The notes beneath the pieces were generated by a model, which saw nothing but the letters and a program-made list of their open reading frames with translations, had not been told where the DNA came from and did no database searches. The translations under genes were made by a program, and so were the position numbers. A DNA stretch of 9,260 nucleotides from HyVt-337 sp964428895. Lineage in GTDB: Bacteria; Planctomycetota; Phycisphaerae; SM23-33. Within the stretch, counting starts at the first letter, position 1, and every line of letters starts with the position of its first letter. The DNA lies in assembly GCA_964428895.1 (NCBI GenBank), contig CAYRZU010000096.1, positions 1-9,260 of the forward strand. The letters run 5' to 3'. This document shows, one piece after another, positions 1 through 6,942 of the stretch.

Positions 1-81
1 GGCTACAGAAAGAGGTTAATGAGAGAAAAAAAAGTGCTTTGCGGAATAGCTGCCGTGAATGCGTAGCGGGGACCCCGGCCC
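1..81. other. Non-coding edge region downstream of the lipoprotein pair
   Basis: These 81 bases follow the stop codon of the second lipoprotein gene (minus strand) and run to the window edge. They are visibly richer in A/T than the rest and carry eight A in a row at 26-33, which is a T-run on the minus strand. A GGGG/CCCC inverted repeat lies near 64-84 but is about 30 bases from the T-run. The sequence just before the T-run on the minus strand does not form a GC-rich stem. A transcript may end here, but I cannot show a proper intrinsic terminator. No gene is visible. Confidence 0.4.
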
Positions 82-789
82 CTAGTCGATGTTCATGCCT
101 CGAATACGCTGGTATTCCTTGCGCTCGCGGCGAGCCAACTCGCGGGGTTCGATCTCATGATCGTAGAACAGCTTGGCCACGTGGTCGGCCATGGCTACGG
201 CCAGCACCTGGGTGAGCTTCTCGCTGTAGGCGGGGGTGGCTTCGTTGGTGCTCTTCAACTCCACCGGTTCGACCGGGAACCCCTTGGGGCGGTCTTCGGG
301 CCAGACGGTTCGCCCGTCGTCATCCAGGACCCGCACCAGGGCTTGCAGTTGGCCGTGCCAGAGGGGATTGATCTCGCTATCTTTCAGCGAGAACCGGGTC
401 ACCTCCACCCGGAGCACGCGGTTGGCGCCGAGCTTCTCGCCGATCTGATCATCGGAGAGCTCTTCGAATCCTTGCGGATCGGCAATCATCAGATCCAGCA
501 CGTCGTCATAGGCGACGACCTCGTCGACGACTTCGTGAGCAATCAGCTGGTGGTTGATCTGTTGGGTCAGGTGCTGGCGAACCGGGCCGGTGTGGACGTG
601 AGACTGCCTCTGCTGAGGCGAATCGACCACCAGCACCAGCAGTTTCTTCTCTTCGGGCAGGTGGTGCTTGGCGTCGATCTCTTCGGGGGGGGCAAAGGCG
701 TCCAGGGCCCACGGGATAACCTGACAGCCGCCGGCGGCCAGGACCAGGGCGGCCAGACCGATTCGGGTAATGGTTCGATGAGCGTTCAT
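82..789 (-). CDS. Small lipoprotein, second of a paralogous pair
   Basis: A 235-residue protein I cannot assign to a named family. Residues 1-21 form a lipoprotein signal peptide: charged start, hydrophobic core, then LAAGGC with Cys22 as the likely lipidated residue. It is therefore probably membrane-anchored and faces the periplasm. The mature part has alternating beta-like stretches (LLVLVVD near 50, the VLRVEV segment near 125) and a segment IGEKLGANRVLRVEV typical of alpha/beta lipoproteins of the TolB-N/CsgG kind; that fold is a guess. It resembles the upstream gene product in order and motif: IGEKLGA versus IGDELGA, and a shared end, LFYDHE versus NFYEHE. Its ATG overlaps the upstream TGA by 4 bases, and GAGG (minus strand, 795-798) sits 5 bases before the ATG, so the two are probably translated together. 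A run of eight G at 685-692 encodes Ala-Pro-Pro. Function unknown. Confidence 0.85.
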   Translation of the reverse strand: MNAHRTITRIGLAALVLAAGGCQVIPWALDAFAPPEEIDAKHHLPEEKKLLVLVVDSPQQRQSHVHTGPVRQHLTQQINHQLIAHEVVDEVVAYDDVLDLMIADPQGFEELSDDQIGEKLGANRVLRVEVTRFSLKDSEINPLWHGQLQALVRVLDDDGRTVWPEDRPKGFPVEPVELKSTNEATPAYSEKLTQVLAVAMADHVAKLFYDHEIEPRELARRERKEYQRIRGMNID

Positions 790-1427
790 TCGTACCTCGG
801 CACCTCGTGCTCGTAGAAATTCTTGACCAGCAGGGAGGCGAAAGCCTTGTCGGTTTGATACCGAATCTGGTCTTCCACGTCGCCGACCACGCCGGTGGTT
901 GCTTCGGGCGGGAAGGATGTTTCCAGGTATTCTTCCTTCCAGGTGGGCATGGTGCCCACGGGCTCGTGAACGTCGAAGACCGAGGCCTGCGCGTTGATAT
1001 GCCCGCGGAAGATATTCAGGCTGCCCGGTTCGCGGGTGGCGTACTCGCGCAGGGCGATGAATAGCACGTAGTCGGCGCCGAGTTCATCGCCGATGGTGGC
1101 CTTGTCGACGGCGTTCCAGCCGAGGTGCTCGTGCTGATAGGCCCGGACCCGGACCGGATCGACAATGCTGACCTGGTCGACCTTGTTGCGAAGCTCCGAC
1201 GAGACCACCGCCGAAAGATTCAACGTGGCGTCGGGGTACTCGTACTGGATGCGCTCGTCGGCATAGACGACCACCGCCACGGTGCTATGGGCCATGTCGC
1301 CGTAATCGGCCTCGACGGTCTTGGTTTGATCTTGGGCCCCAAAGAGGTACGTCAGGCCCGCGATTTGGCTGCAGCCACCGAGGCACGCCACGGCCAGCAG
1401 CAGGCATACGGTCAGAGGTCTTGTCAT
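786..1427 (-). CDS. Small lipoprotein, first of a paralogous pair
   Basis: A 213-residue protein of unknown function with a classic lipobox, LGGC, placing the lipidated cysteine at residue 19 after a short signal peptide. The mature part begins with a predicted beta strand (STVAVVVYAD, about 48-57). It then carries IGDELGADYVLFIALREY (about 112-129), a pattern seen in periplasmic alpha/beta lipoproteins that sense or assemble surface structures (inference only). It ends in NFYEHEVPRYE, parallel to LFYDHEIEPRE near the end of the next protein. The start is supported by GGAG (minus strand, 1435-1438) 7 bases before the ATG. The stop overlaps the next start as ATGA, so this is a two-gene unit. 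A 96-base gap with a perfect hairpin separates it from the DUF2752 gene upstream. The two products may form a hetero-oligomer, but nothing in the sequence proves it. Confidence 0.87.
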   Translation of the reverse strand: MTRPLTVCLLLAVACLGGCSQIAGLTYLFGAQDQTKTVEADYGDMAHSTVAVVVYADERIQYEYPDATLNLSAVVSSELRNKVDQVSIVDPVRVRAYQHEHLGWNAVDKATIGDELGADYVLFIALREYATREPGSLNIFRGHINAQASVFDVHEPVGTMPTWKEEYLETSFPPEATTGVVGDVEDQIRYQTDKAFASLLVKNFYEHEVPRYE

Positions 1428-1475
1428 GGTCCCGCTCCGTCAGGGTGTCCATACAATGCTGGTCCTCACCCGGCC

Positions 1476-1495
1476 CGCTCCAATCCGTTGGAGCG
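1476..1495. repeat. Perfect 8-bp inverted repeat, 4-base loop
   Basis: CGCTCCAA at 1476-1483 and TTGGAGCG at 1488-1495 pair perfectly around the loop TCCG. The hairpin lies in the 96-base gap between the DUF2752 stop and the start of the first lipoprotein gene. Neither strand has a T-run after it, so it is not a standard intrinsic terminator. It could be a weak terminator, an mRNA-stabilising structure or an operator. I found no convincing -35/-10 pair for the lipoprotein genes in this gap. Confidence 0.6.
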
Positions 1496-1523
1496 CACAA
1501 TCAGCGCCACTGAGGACTTCCAC

Positions 1524-1997
1524 TCAATGTATCGGCCACTTGCCGCTGATCACTCCAGCGGTTAGGACCCATCCCCAACCGATTAGCATGCCCCCGATCC
1601 CCGCCAACAGCCACCACCAGCGCGGCCCGCGCCGGCCCAGGCAGCGTCGCCCGGTAATCGCCTGGGCGGCGCCCAATACCGTTAGCCCAACCGCGGCGAC
1701 AAACAGCATCACACCAAATGGTTGCGCCGTCAACGCGGCGGCGACCTTCCCGCGGGCTGTCGCCGAGACCGAGGTGGTCATCCCGCAGGAGGGGCACGGG
1801 TAGCCGGACGTGACCAGCAAGCCGCACGGCGGCAGATTCAGCTGCTGGGCCGTGCCGTACCCCTTGGCCGAACGCGGTTCGAGCTGCCAGGCGACAATCA
1901 GCATCGCCAGTGACGGCGCCATGACCACGGCGCCGATGATTCGGCGTCGCCGGCGGGCCGCGCCGTTGGGGGTCTGGGTTGACTCACCTTCGATCAT
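1524..1997 (-). CDS. DUF2752 family membrane protein
   Basis: A 157-residue protein with the DUF2752 signature: Cys58, then CPSCGMT with Cys68 and Cys71, followed by a short helix and a hydrophobic segment. Three membrane segments are likely, at about 20-38, 92-112 and 127-147, with an arginine-rich N-terminus before the first. The biochemical role of the family is not established; the paired cysteines suggest metal binding or a redox or structural role (inference). A start 30 bases further upstream (2027) is open. I chose 1997 because GGGAG lies 5 bases before it (minus strand, 2003-2007) and because this ATG overlaps the upstream TGA as ATGA. That overlap suggests translation coupled to the VWA membrane protein and perhaps a shared membrane function. 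Confidence 0.85.
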   Translation of the reverse strand: MIEGESTQTPNGAARRRRRIIGAVVMAPSLAMLIVAWQLEPRSAKGYGTAQQLNLPPCGLLVTSGYPCPSCGMTTSVSATARGKVAAALTAQPFGVMLFVAAVGLTVLGAAQAITGRRCLGRRGPRWWWLLAGIGGMLIGWGWVLTAGVISGKWPIH

Positions 1998-4597
1998 GTC
2001 AGCTCCCAACGTCGTCGCAGGATCCATTCCGTTGTCAGCGCCGCCACGAACAGAACGAACAGAATGGGGAAGTTGTGCAAGCCGAGGGTGTGCGCGGCGG
2101 CCTGGGCGGGGGCGGCCTCGGCGATCAAGGCGTCCAGCATGTCCGGCAGGTCGGCCAGATCGGCGTATCGCCCCCCGGTGTCGTCGGCCAGGCCGCGGAG
2201 CAATGACTCGTTGCGAGCCAGCCGCGCCAGCTCGGCCGGTTGCTGGGCCACGATCAGCGGCAGCTGGTCGGCGCCGAGCTGGCGGCCGCCGGCGTCGCGG
2301 GCGCTGACCCGCAGGTGGTAGCGGCCCGGAGGGGGGGGCTTTAGTTCGGCGCTGAAGCGGCGGTCGGCCGACGCGTCCATGGCGGCGTTGACGACGACCT
2401 GGTTGTCCTCAACGCGGATCAACTCGCACTCGGCCGTGATCACGGCGTCCGGGTCGTCTTCGGCGGTGACCGCCGCGGCGAGGACCTGGATCGGCTGGCC
2501 GTAGGGCTGGTAGGTCCGTTGCAGGCGGGCGACGACGGCCGCGGAATCGCCGCGGCTGCGAGCGTCGGCCTGGGCCAGCCAACGGACCAATTGCGACCAG
2601 AATCGTCGGTAGGGGCTTTCGGCGCCGAGGGCCTGGGTGGGCAGGCACCACTGCCAGGTGGTGTCGGCGGCCATGGCGGCCGATCGGCCTCGCCCGTAGG
2701 CGTGGGTGGCCAGAATCACCAAGGGCCCGGCGGTGTTGGCCTGGTCGGGGTGAATGGCCAGGACGGCGGCGGCGGATTTGGCCCGGGCCAGTCCCACGCA
2801 CCCGCGCAGAGCGGGCAAGGGGGGCTCGGCGGCCGCGGCGCCTCCGGGCCCGGAGAAGAACGCACCCAGGCTTTCGAAGATGGGGTGCCCCTGGCCGGCC
2901 GACGTTAACTGCATCCTCAGCGGCGCTGGGTACTGGCCTTGGTCGCGCGAGCCGACGATCACGGGCAAGGCCTCTTCCACGGGTGTGCCGCCGTAGCCGC
3001 CCGGGCCGAAACTGTGTTGCCCGCCCAGCATCACCACCCCCCCGCCTCGCTCGACGAAGCCGGCCAGGTGCTTCAACTGGTCGGTCGAAAAGGCGCTGCT
3101 GTCCAGGTCGCCAAGAATGATGACGTCGAACAGATCGAAGTCGTTGGCGGTTCGGGGCAGGCCCGCCGGCGTCTTGCCGGCCACCGACCCGCGGGCCCAG
3201 AAGCGTCCATCGCTGACCTGGACCAGGCTGACCAGGTCGATGTCGGGGTCGCTGTCGAGGTGGCGGCGGAGGAACTTGTATTCGGGGCGGACGGCGCCTT
3301 CGATGTAGAGCACGCGGATGTCGGCGTGGGTGATCAAGACGTGCAGCTCGAGCGTGTTGTCGTCGGTGAGGGCCTCGCCAATCGCGGGCGGAACGTTGAC
3401 GGTCAGGACGGCGACGGGGTTGGGCGGGTCGTCCCCGGCGGGTTGGGCCCGGGCCGAGGGCGTCCAGGTCAGGGAGGCGGTCTCGGTCGCGTCGGTCTGG
3501 TCGGTCCAGAGGGGGTGGGCGTCCAGCGGCGCGGGGCTGTCGGGCTGTAAGAGCTGGGCGGTCAGTTCGCGGCGGGGCAGGTTGGTCAACTGAACGGACG
3601 GGGAGATCGTCACCGCCACGGCCGGCGAAGCCACCAGAGGCGCCTCCACCCCGGTGATGGCGGCGTTGCGTCTGGCCGAATCCGGCTCGACCGCCGAGCC
3701 CACGCCTACCGCGTAGACGGGAACCGGGACGCCGGCGGCGATCTCGGCGAGGTCCCGTTCGGCGTTGTCATTGCCGTCCGTGACCATCAGGATCGCCTGC
3801 AGGTTGTCGCCCCCACCGTCGACGGCGGCGCGGACGGCTGCGGCGATGTTGGTCTGGTCTGCGCCTTCTCCGTGTGGGCCCAGGGCGGGCAGGTCTGTGG
3901 CTTTGGCGACGGCCTGGGGCCCGGCCGCAAAGGCGATCCACTGCGGGCGGAAGTGCTGTTCGATACGGGCTCGTTGGGTCAAGATCGCCTGAACGGCTTG
4001 GGTATGACGGTCGGGCAGGTCTTGCTCGGCGGTGGCCATCGAGGCGGACCGGTCGACCAAGACGGCCAGGACACCTCTGGCGTCGGCGGCCGAACCGGTA
4101 GCGATGATGACGGGTTTAAGCAATACCGCCAGCAGGGCCAGGATCGCCACGCAGCGAAGGGCCATCAGCGTGGTGAATCGCGCCGGGCCCAGACGCCCAA
4201 AGACGCCCGCGTAGAAGACGCCCACCGCCACCATCACTTGCGTGGCCACGATCGCCGTCAGCCACGTCATGGGCGTGGCCCCTGCCCAGGCCGCGACTCC
4301 GACGGCCGCGATTAGCGCTACCGCCGTGCCAATGGCCGCAGTGTAACTGGCCCGCCCGCCGGGGGCATTGCCGCGGCGATAGCGCCACGCCGCGTCAACC
4401 AGCATCACCGGCGATAACACCACCGGGGTCAGCGCCGCGGCCGCGGCGATAACGGCCCGGCGCCGTCGCCGCGCCAGCAACTCCGCGACGGCCATGCCCA
4501 GCAGCAGCGCGGTCACCAACGCCCCTAGACCCATCAGGATCGCCGCGTGTTGGGTGCCCTGGAATTGGAGTTCGACCGTCGCGGCCATGTTCGTCAC
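1994..4597 (-). CDS. Membrane VWA / GATase1-like domain protein
   Basis: An 867-residue protein from a GTG start, or 864 from the ATG at 4588. Five membrane segments are likely in the first 170 residues (about 20-40, 48-68, 88-106, 113-131, 147-166). A von Willebrand A domain follows (about 175-300) with a complete metal-binding MIDAS: D182-x-S184-x-S186, T249 and D274 in MVTDGND. A GATase1-like domain spans about 423-650, with LYIEG, FDVIILGDLDSSAF, ERGGGVVMLGGQHSFGPGGY and TTWQW. I see no catalytic Cys-His-Glu triad there, so it is probably a non-enzymatic fold. A C-terminal helix near 842-859 anchors the protein again. Such proteins sit in planctomycetal loci resembling the MoxR/Bat (aerotolerance-like) systems, where VWA domains bind partners in the envelope. 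No MoxR or DUF58 gene is present here. A G8 run at 2331-2338 encodes a Pro4 stretch. The stop overlaps the DUF2752 start. Confidence 0.9.
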   Translation of the reverse strand: MTNMAATVELQFQGTQHAAILMGLGALVTALLLGMAVAELLARRRRRAVIAAAAALTPVVLSPVMLVDAAWRYRRGNAPGGRASYTAAIGTAVALIAAVGVAAWAGATPMTWLTAIVATQVMVAVGVFYAGVFGRLGPARFTTLMALRCVAILALLAVLLKPVIIATGSAADARGVLAVLVDRSASMATAEQDLPDRHTQAVQAILTQRARIEQHFRPQWIAFAAGPQAVAKATDLPALGPHGEGADQTNIAAAVRAAVDGGGDNLQAILMVTDGNDNAERDLAEIAAGVPVPVYAVGVGSAVEPDSARRNAAITGVEAPLVASPAVAVTISPSVQLTNLPRRELTAQLLQPDSPAPLDAHPLWTDQTDATETASLTWTPSARAQPAGDDPPNPVAVLTVNVPPAIGEALTDDNTLELHVLITHADIRVLYIEGAVRPEYKFLRRHLDSDPDIDLVSLVQVSDGRFWARGSVAGKTPAGLPRTANDFDLFDVIILGDLDSSAFSTDQLKHLAGFVERGGGVVMLGGQHSFGPGGYGGTPVEEALPVIVGSRDQGQYPAPLRMQLTSAGQGHPIFESLGAFFSGPGGAAAAEPPLPALRGCVGLARAKSAAAVLAIHPDQANTAGPLVILATHAYGRGRSAAMAADTTWQWCLPTQALGAESPYRRFWSQLVRWLAQADARSRGDSAAVVARLQRTYQPYGQPIQVLAAAVTAEDDPDAVITAECELIRVEDNQVVVNAAMDASADRRFSAELKPPPPGRYHLRVSARDAGGRQLGADQLPLIVAQQPAELARLARNESLLRGLADDTGGRYADLADLPDMLDALIAEAAPAQAAAHTLGLHNFPILFVLFVAALTTEWILRRRWELT
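2003..2007 (-). promoter_or_regulatory. Shine-Dalgarno site deciding the DUF2752 start
   Basis: On the minus strand GGGAG precedes the ATG at 1997 with a 5-base spacer. It lies inside the end of the VWA gene. Together with the ATGA stop/start overlap it favours the 157-residue start over the in-frame ATG at 2027. Confidence 0.7.
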
Positions 4598-4624
4598 TCT
4601 ATGAGGGCCGGGCGGCTACTTCAA
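4596..4624 (-). promoter_or_regulatory. Possible promoter of the VWA gene, with a leaderless start
   Basis: On the minus strand TTGAAG (4619-4624) and TAGAGT (4596-4601) are 17 bases apart. Each matches the sigma70 consensus at 4 of 6 positions. The -10 would overlap the GTG at 4597. Transcription would begin about at the ATG at 4588, giving a nearly leaderless mRNA and the shorter 864-residue protein. No good Shine-Dalgarno site precedes either start. This is weak evidence: short motifs in a GC-rich sequence can arise by chance, and read-through from the PHP gene is equally possible. Confidence 0.3.
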
Positions 4625-4665
4625 GCGACCCGGCGCCGCATGGCCCAACGCATCAGGCCGACGCT

Positions 4666-5883
4666 CTATTGCCCGCGCCGAGTCGGCCGCCACAACAGGT
4701 CCGAAACGTCGTCTTGGCCCGTCAGGCGGCGGAGCATGGCCAGGTGCGGGCCGAAGTTGCCCACCTGGAAGATGCAGTGGCTGTCCGAGCCGAAGGTGAT
4801 GGCCGCCCCGGCTTCCAGGCAGGCGCCGACGAACACGTCCGGAGGGTTGTTCTTATGGATGTTGATCTCGGCGACGACGTTGGCTTCGACCAGCATGGCC
4901 GCCACGGTGCGGCAGACCTGCTCATCGAGCGAGCGCTTGCCTCGCCAGAACAGCCGTACCGGGTGGGCCAGCACGTCGATGCCGGCGGCGAGCAACTGCT
5001 CGGTCTGGCGCAGGAAAGCGGCTTCGTATTGAGCGTCGGTCAGGCCGTCAGCCTCGATGTTGAGCCAGTGGATGGCGCCCAGAATAATGTCGGCGCGGGC
5101 CCGGTCCTGCTCGCGCAGAATCAAGTCGCCGTTGCGGTCGATCTCGGTTTCGTAGCCGACCAGAATGCGGTCGGATCGGACGGCGCCGGTCAGGGAGTTG
5201 TAGGAATCGACCCGGGCGTCGGCGCCGCGTTTCCACAGGCCCGGTTCCTGGATGAACCGAGCGGCCCAGAAGTCGTCGCCGGAGACGTATAGCTGCCCGG
5301 CGTGTTCGGTGAGGCACAGCCCGGCCAGGCCGAACAAGTCCGCCCGCTGGATGGCGCCGTCGATGTTGACGGTGGTGGCGCAGTAGGCGAACTGGCTGTG
5401 AACGTGCGTGTCGAACAGGCCGTCGAGGGTGTTGACCAGTTGTTCGCGCTGGACGGCCGACCCGTTGTCACCGACCAGGGCGTAGGGGAAGGGCCATTCG
5501 CACAGACAACCGGTTTGGGCGGCGATATCGGTCAGGGGTTGGCCGATCGGCGGGCTGTCGCCGAAGACATCGCGGGCCAGGCCCACCTGGGCTCCCACGG
5601 GCGCGGCGATAATGGGCGTGTGGCCGGCCAGTTCGGCGATGGCGGCGCGGAGGTCGGCCAGGTCCTCGCGGGCGTGGGGGCGGCTGGGGTCGGCCACCAG
5701 TTCGCCGACCAGCACGATGGCTTTGAGCCCACCGCTGCGGTCGCCGGCGACCACGGCGCGCTGGACGAGTTCCCGGGCCAGGCGGGTCTGGCGCTGGGGG
5801 CGGTCGACGTCCATCTCACGGATGCTGTCCGTGCAGATGTCGGTCAGGACCAGCGTTCGGGGTGTGGGCTCTTCGGCGGCCAT
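4666..5883 (-). CDS. PHP-domain metal hydrolase with degenerate metallophosphoesterase-like N-terminus
   Basis: A 405-residue protein. Residues about 155-375 form a PHP domain, a fold of metal-dependent phosphoesterases such as histidinol-phosphatase HisK. Visible metal-ligand motifs are DTHVH (158-162), TEH (192-194), GYETE (243-247), AIHW (His272), LAHP (His307), EINIH (339-343) and SDSH (366-369), so catalysis looks intact. The substrate is unknown. Residues about 9-140 follow the layout of a calcineurin-like phosphoesterase. Its metal motifs are changed: TDIC instead of D-x-H, VGEL instead of GD, and APVGAQ where GNHD is expected. It is probably inactive. An upstream in-frame ATG at 5931 would give 421 residues. 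I prefer 5883 because GAGGAG lies just before it and because a -10-like TACAAT falls between the two starts. A 68-77-base gap separates it from the VWA gene, which it may share a transcript with. Confidence 0.87.
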   Translation of the reverse strand: MAAEEPTPRTLVLTDICTDSIREMDVDRPQRQTRLARELVQRAVVAGDRSGGLKAIVLVGELVADPSRPHAREDLADLRAAIAELAGHTPIIAAPVGAQVGLARDVFGDSPPIGQPLTDIAAQTGCLCEWPFPYALVGDNGSAVQREQLVNTLDGLFDTHVHSQFAYCATTVNIDGAIQRADLFGLAGLCLTEHAGQLYVSGDDFWAARFIQEPGLWKRGADARVDSYNSLTGAVRSDRILVGYETEIDRNGDLILREQDRARADIILGAIHWLNIEADGLTDAQYEAAFLRQTEQLLAAGIDVLAHPVRLFWRGKRSLDEQVCRTVAAMLVEANVVAEINIHKNNPPDVFVGACLEAGAAITFGSDSHCIFQVGNFGPHLAMLRRLTGQDDVSDLLWRPTRRGQ

Positions 5884-5907
5884 AGGCTCCTCGTCACGGA
5901 AAGCGGC

Positions 5908-5935
5908 ATTGTAGGCGCTCAGAAGCTTCATGCAA
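5908..5935 (-). promoter_or_regulatory. Predicted sigma70-type promoter of the PHP gene
   Basis: On the minus strand TTGCAT (5930-5935) and TACAAT (5908-5913) are separated by 16 bases. The -10 matches 5 of 6 consensus positions and the -35 matches 3. A transcript starting about 7 bases downstream would leave a leader of about 20 bases carrying GAGGAG and then the ATG at 5883. This placement argues against the upstream ATG at 5931, which lies within the -35 element. Confidence 0.5.
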
Positions 5936-5969
5936 CTGATTGACGTCGGAGGGGGCCGTTCCCGCGGTA

Positions 5970-5998
5970 TTGCGTCGACCTTGGCCGAACCGTATCAT
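5970..5998 (+). promoter_or_regulatory. Predicted sigma70-type promoter of ilvE
   Basis: TTGCGT (5970-5975) and TATCAT (5993-5998) are exactly 17 bases apart. The -10 matches 5 of 6 consensus positions, the -35 matches 3. Transcription would start near 6005, leaving a leader of about 43 bases before the ATG at 6048. The leader has only a weak GCCC/GGGC stem, so I see no attenuator or T-box. The divergent PHP promoter's -35 lies 34 bases away, so a regulator bound between them could affect both. Confidence 0.5.
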
Positions 5999-6032
5999 AC
6001 CCGTCTTAATGCCCAGCCGGGCTGTCAGGTAT

Positions 6033-6037
6033 AGGAG
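6033..6037 (+). promoter_or_regulatory. Shine-Dalgarno site deciding the ilvE start
   Basis: AGGAG lies 10 bases before the ATG at 6048, a slightly long spacer. It lies downstream of the in-frame ATGs at 5940 and 6009, and nothing similar precedes those. It supports the 289-residue protein, which also begins where aminotransferases of this family normally begin. Confidence 0.65.
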
Positions 6038-6047
6038 TCAACGGCCA

Positions 6048-6917
6048 ATGAAGATTTGGATGGACGGCGTTCTGGTGGACAAGGACCAGGCCAAGGTCAG
6101 CGTGTTCGATCACGGCCTGCTGTACGGCGACGGGTGCTTCGAAGGCATCCGCATCTACAACGGCAAGATATTCCAGTGCACGGCCCACGTGGATCGGCTT
6201 TACAACTCGGCTGAGAAAATTCGCCTGGAGATTCCCTTCAGCAAGGCCGAGTTGGTCGATGCGATGAACCTGTGCATTGCCGAGAACGGGCTGACCGGCA
6301 GCGGCTACATTCGCCTGGTGGTCACCCGCGGGGCCGGCACGTTGGGCCTGCATCCGTTCTACTGTCCCGCCCCGTGCGTGTTCATCATTGCCGACCAGAT
6401 CCAGCTCTATCCGCCGGACCTGTACGAGACCGGCATGGGCGTCATCATCGCCAAGCGCCCGCGGATCAACCCAATCATGCTGGACCCGTCGGTCAAGAGC
6501 CTCAACTACCTCAACAACATCCTGGCCAAGATCGAAGCGATCGACGTGGGGCTGCTCGAGGCGGTGATGCTCAACGACGAGGGCAACGTCTCGGAGTGCA
6601 CGGGCGACAATATCTTCCTGATCTCCGGCGGCAAGCTGATCACCCCGCCGACCAGCGCGGGCATTCTGATCGGCGTGACGCGGTCGGTGACGATTCAACT
6701 GGCCAAGCAGCTCGGCATCGACGTGACCGAGCGCGACTTCAAGCCGGACGAGATGAAAGCGGCCGACGAGATCTTCCTGACCGGTACGGCTGCGGAGATC
6801 ATGGCGGTGACGAAGGTCGATGACACCGTGATCGGGGACGGCAAGGCCGGCCCGGTGACGACCCGACTGCTCAAGGCGTTTCGGGACTTCATCGAGACGG
6901 ACGAAGCCTACGAGTAG
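6048..6917 (+). CDS. ilvE: Branched-chain amino acid aminotransferase (PLP class IV)
   Basis: A 289-residue fold-type IV PLP enzyme. It should transfer the amino group between glutamate and the 2-oxo acids of leucine, isoleucine and valine, in the cytosol. Recognisable features: the opening VSVFDHGLLYGDGCFEGIR (17-35), Arg50 in HVDRLY (cofactor phosphate contact), TRGAGTLG (93-100), the catalytic Lys150 in SVKSLNYLNN, Glu183 in VSECTGDNIF (near the PLP pyridine nitrogen), IGVTR (208-212) and GTAAEI (246-251). Length and motifs fit IlvE. D-amino acid transaminases and aminodeoxychorismate lyase share the fold, and SLNYL resembles the former, but GTAAE and the N-terminus favour IlvE. The frame is open to 5940, but -10 and Shine-Dalgarno placement make 6048 the start. 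It is the only plus-strand gene, and none of its neighbours is a visible isoleucine-valine or leucine pathway gene. Confidence 0.93.
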   Translation: MKIWMDGVLVDKDQAKVSVFDHGLLYGDGCFEGIRIYNGKIFQCTAHVDRLYNSAEKIRLEIPFSKAELVDAMNLCIAENGLTGSGYIRLVVTRGAGTLGLHPFYCPAPCVFIIADQIQLYPPDLYETGMGVIIAKRPRINPIMLDPSVKSLNYLNNILAKIEAIDVGLLEAVMLNDEGNVSECTGDNIFLISGGKLITPPTSAGILIGVTRSVTIQLAKQLGIDVTERDFKPDEMKAADEIFLTGTAAEIMAVTKVDDTVIGDGKAGPVTTRLLKAFRDFIETDEAYE

Positions 6918-6942
6918 ATCGAGGTGACGACGAAGATTCACG

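Noticed and set aside
1..81. Intrinsic terminator formed with the T-run at 26-33 (minus strand)
   Set aside because: No GC-rich stem immediately precedes the T-run, and the GGGG/CCCC repeat is too far away.
157..816. A 219-codon open frame on the plus strand opposite the second lipoprotein gene
   Set aside because: Glycine/valine/histidine-rich shadow of a gene that has a lipobox, a Shine-Dalgarno site and a paralogue next to it.
2047..2064. Direct repeat GAACAGAAC/GAACAGAAT as a regulatory or tandem repeat
   Set aside because: It lies in the codons for the Phe-Val-Leu-rich membrane anchor of the VWA protein and is explained by the residue pattern.
5884..5931. N-terminal extension of the PHP protein by 16 residues
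   Set aside because: No Shine-Dalgarno site before the ATG at 5931, and a -10-like TACAAT lies after it.
5940..6047. N-terminal extension of ilvE by 36 residues
   Set aside because: The extension contains the predicted promoter, lacks family similarity, and the Shine-Dalgarno site fits the ATG at 6048.
6006..6941. A 311-codon open frame on the minus strand covering all of ilvE
   Set aside because: It is fully antisense to a well-recognised enzyme. Its product is rich in His, Arg, Asp and Val with no domain, as expected from GC-rich codons read backwards.
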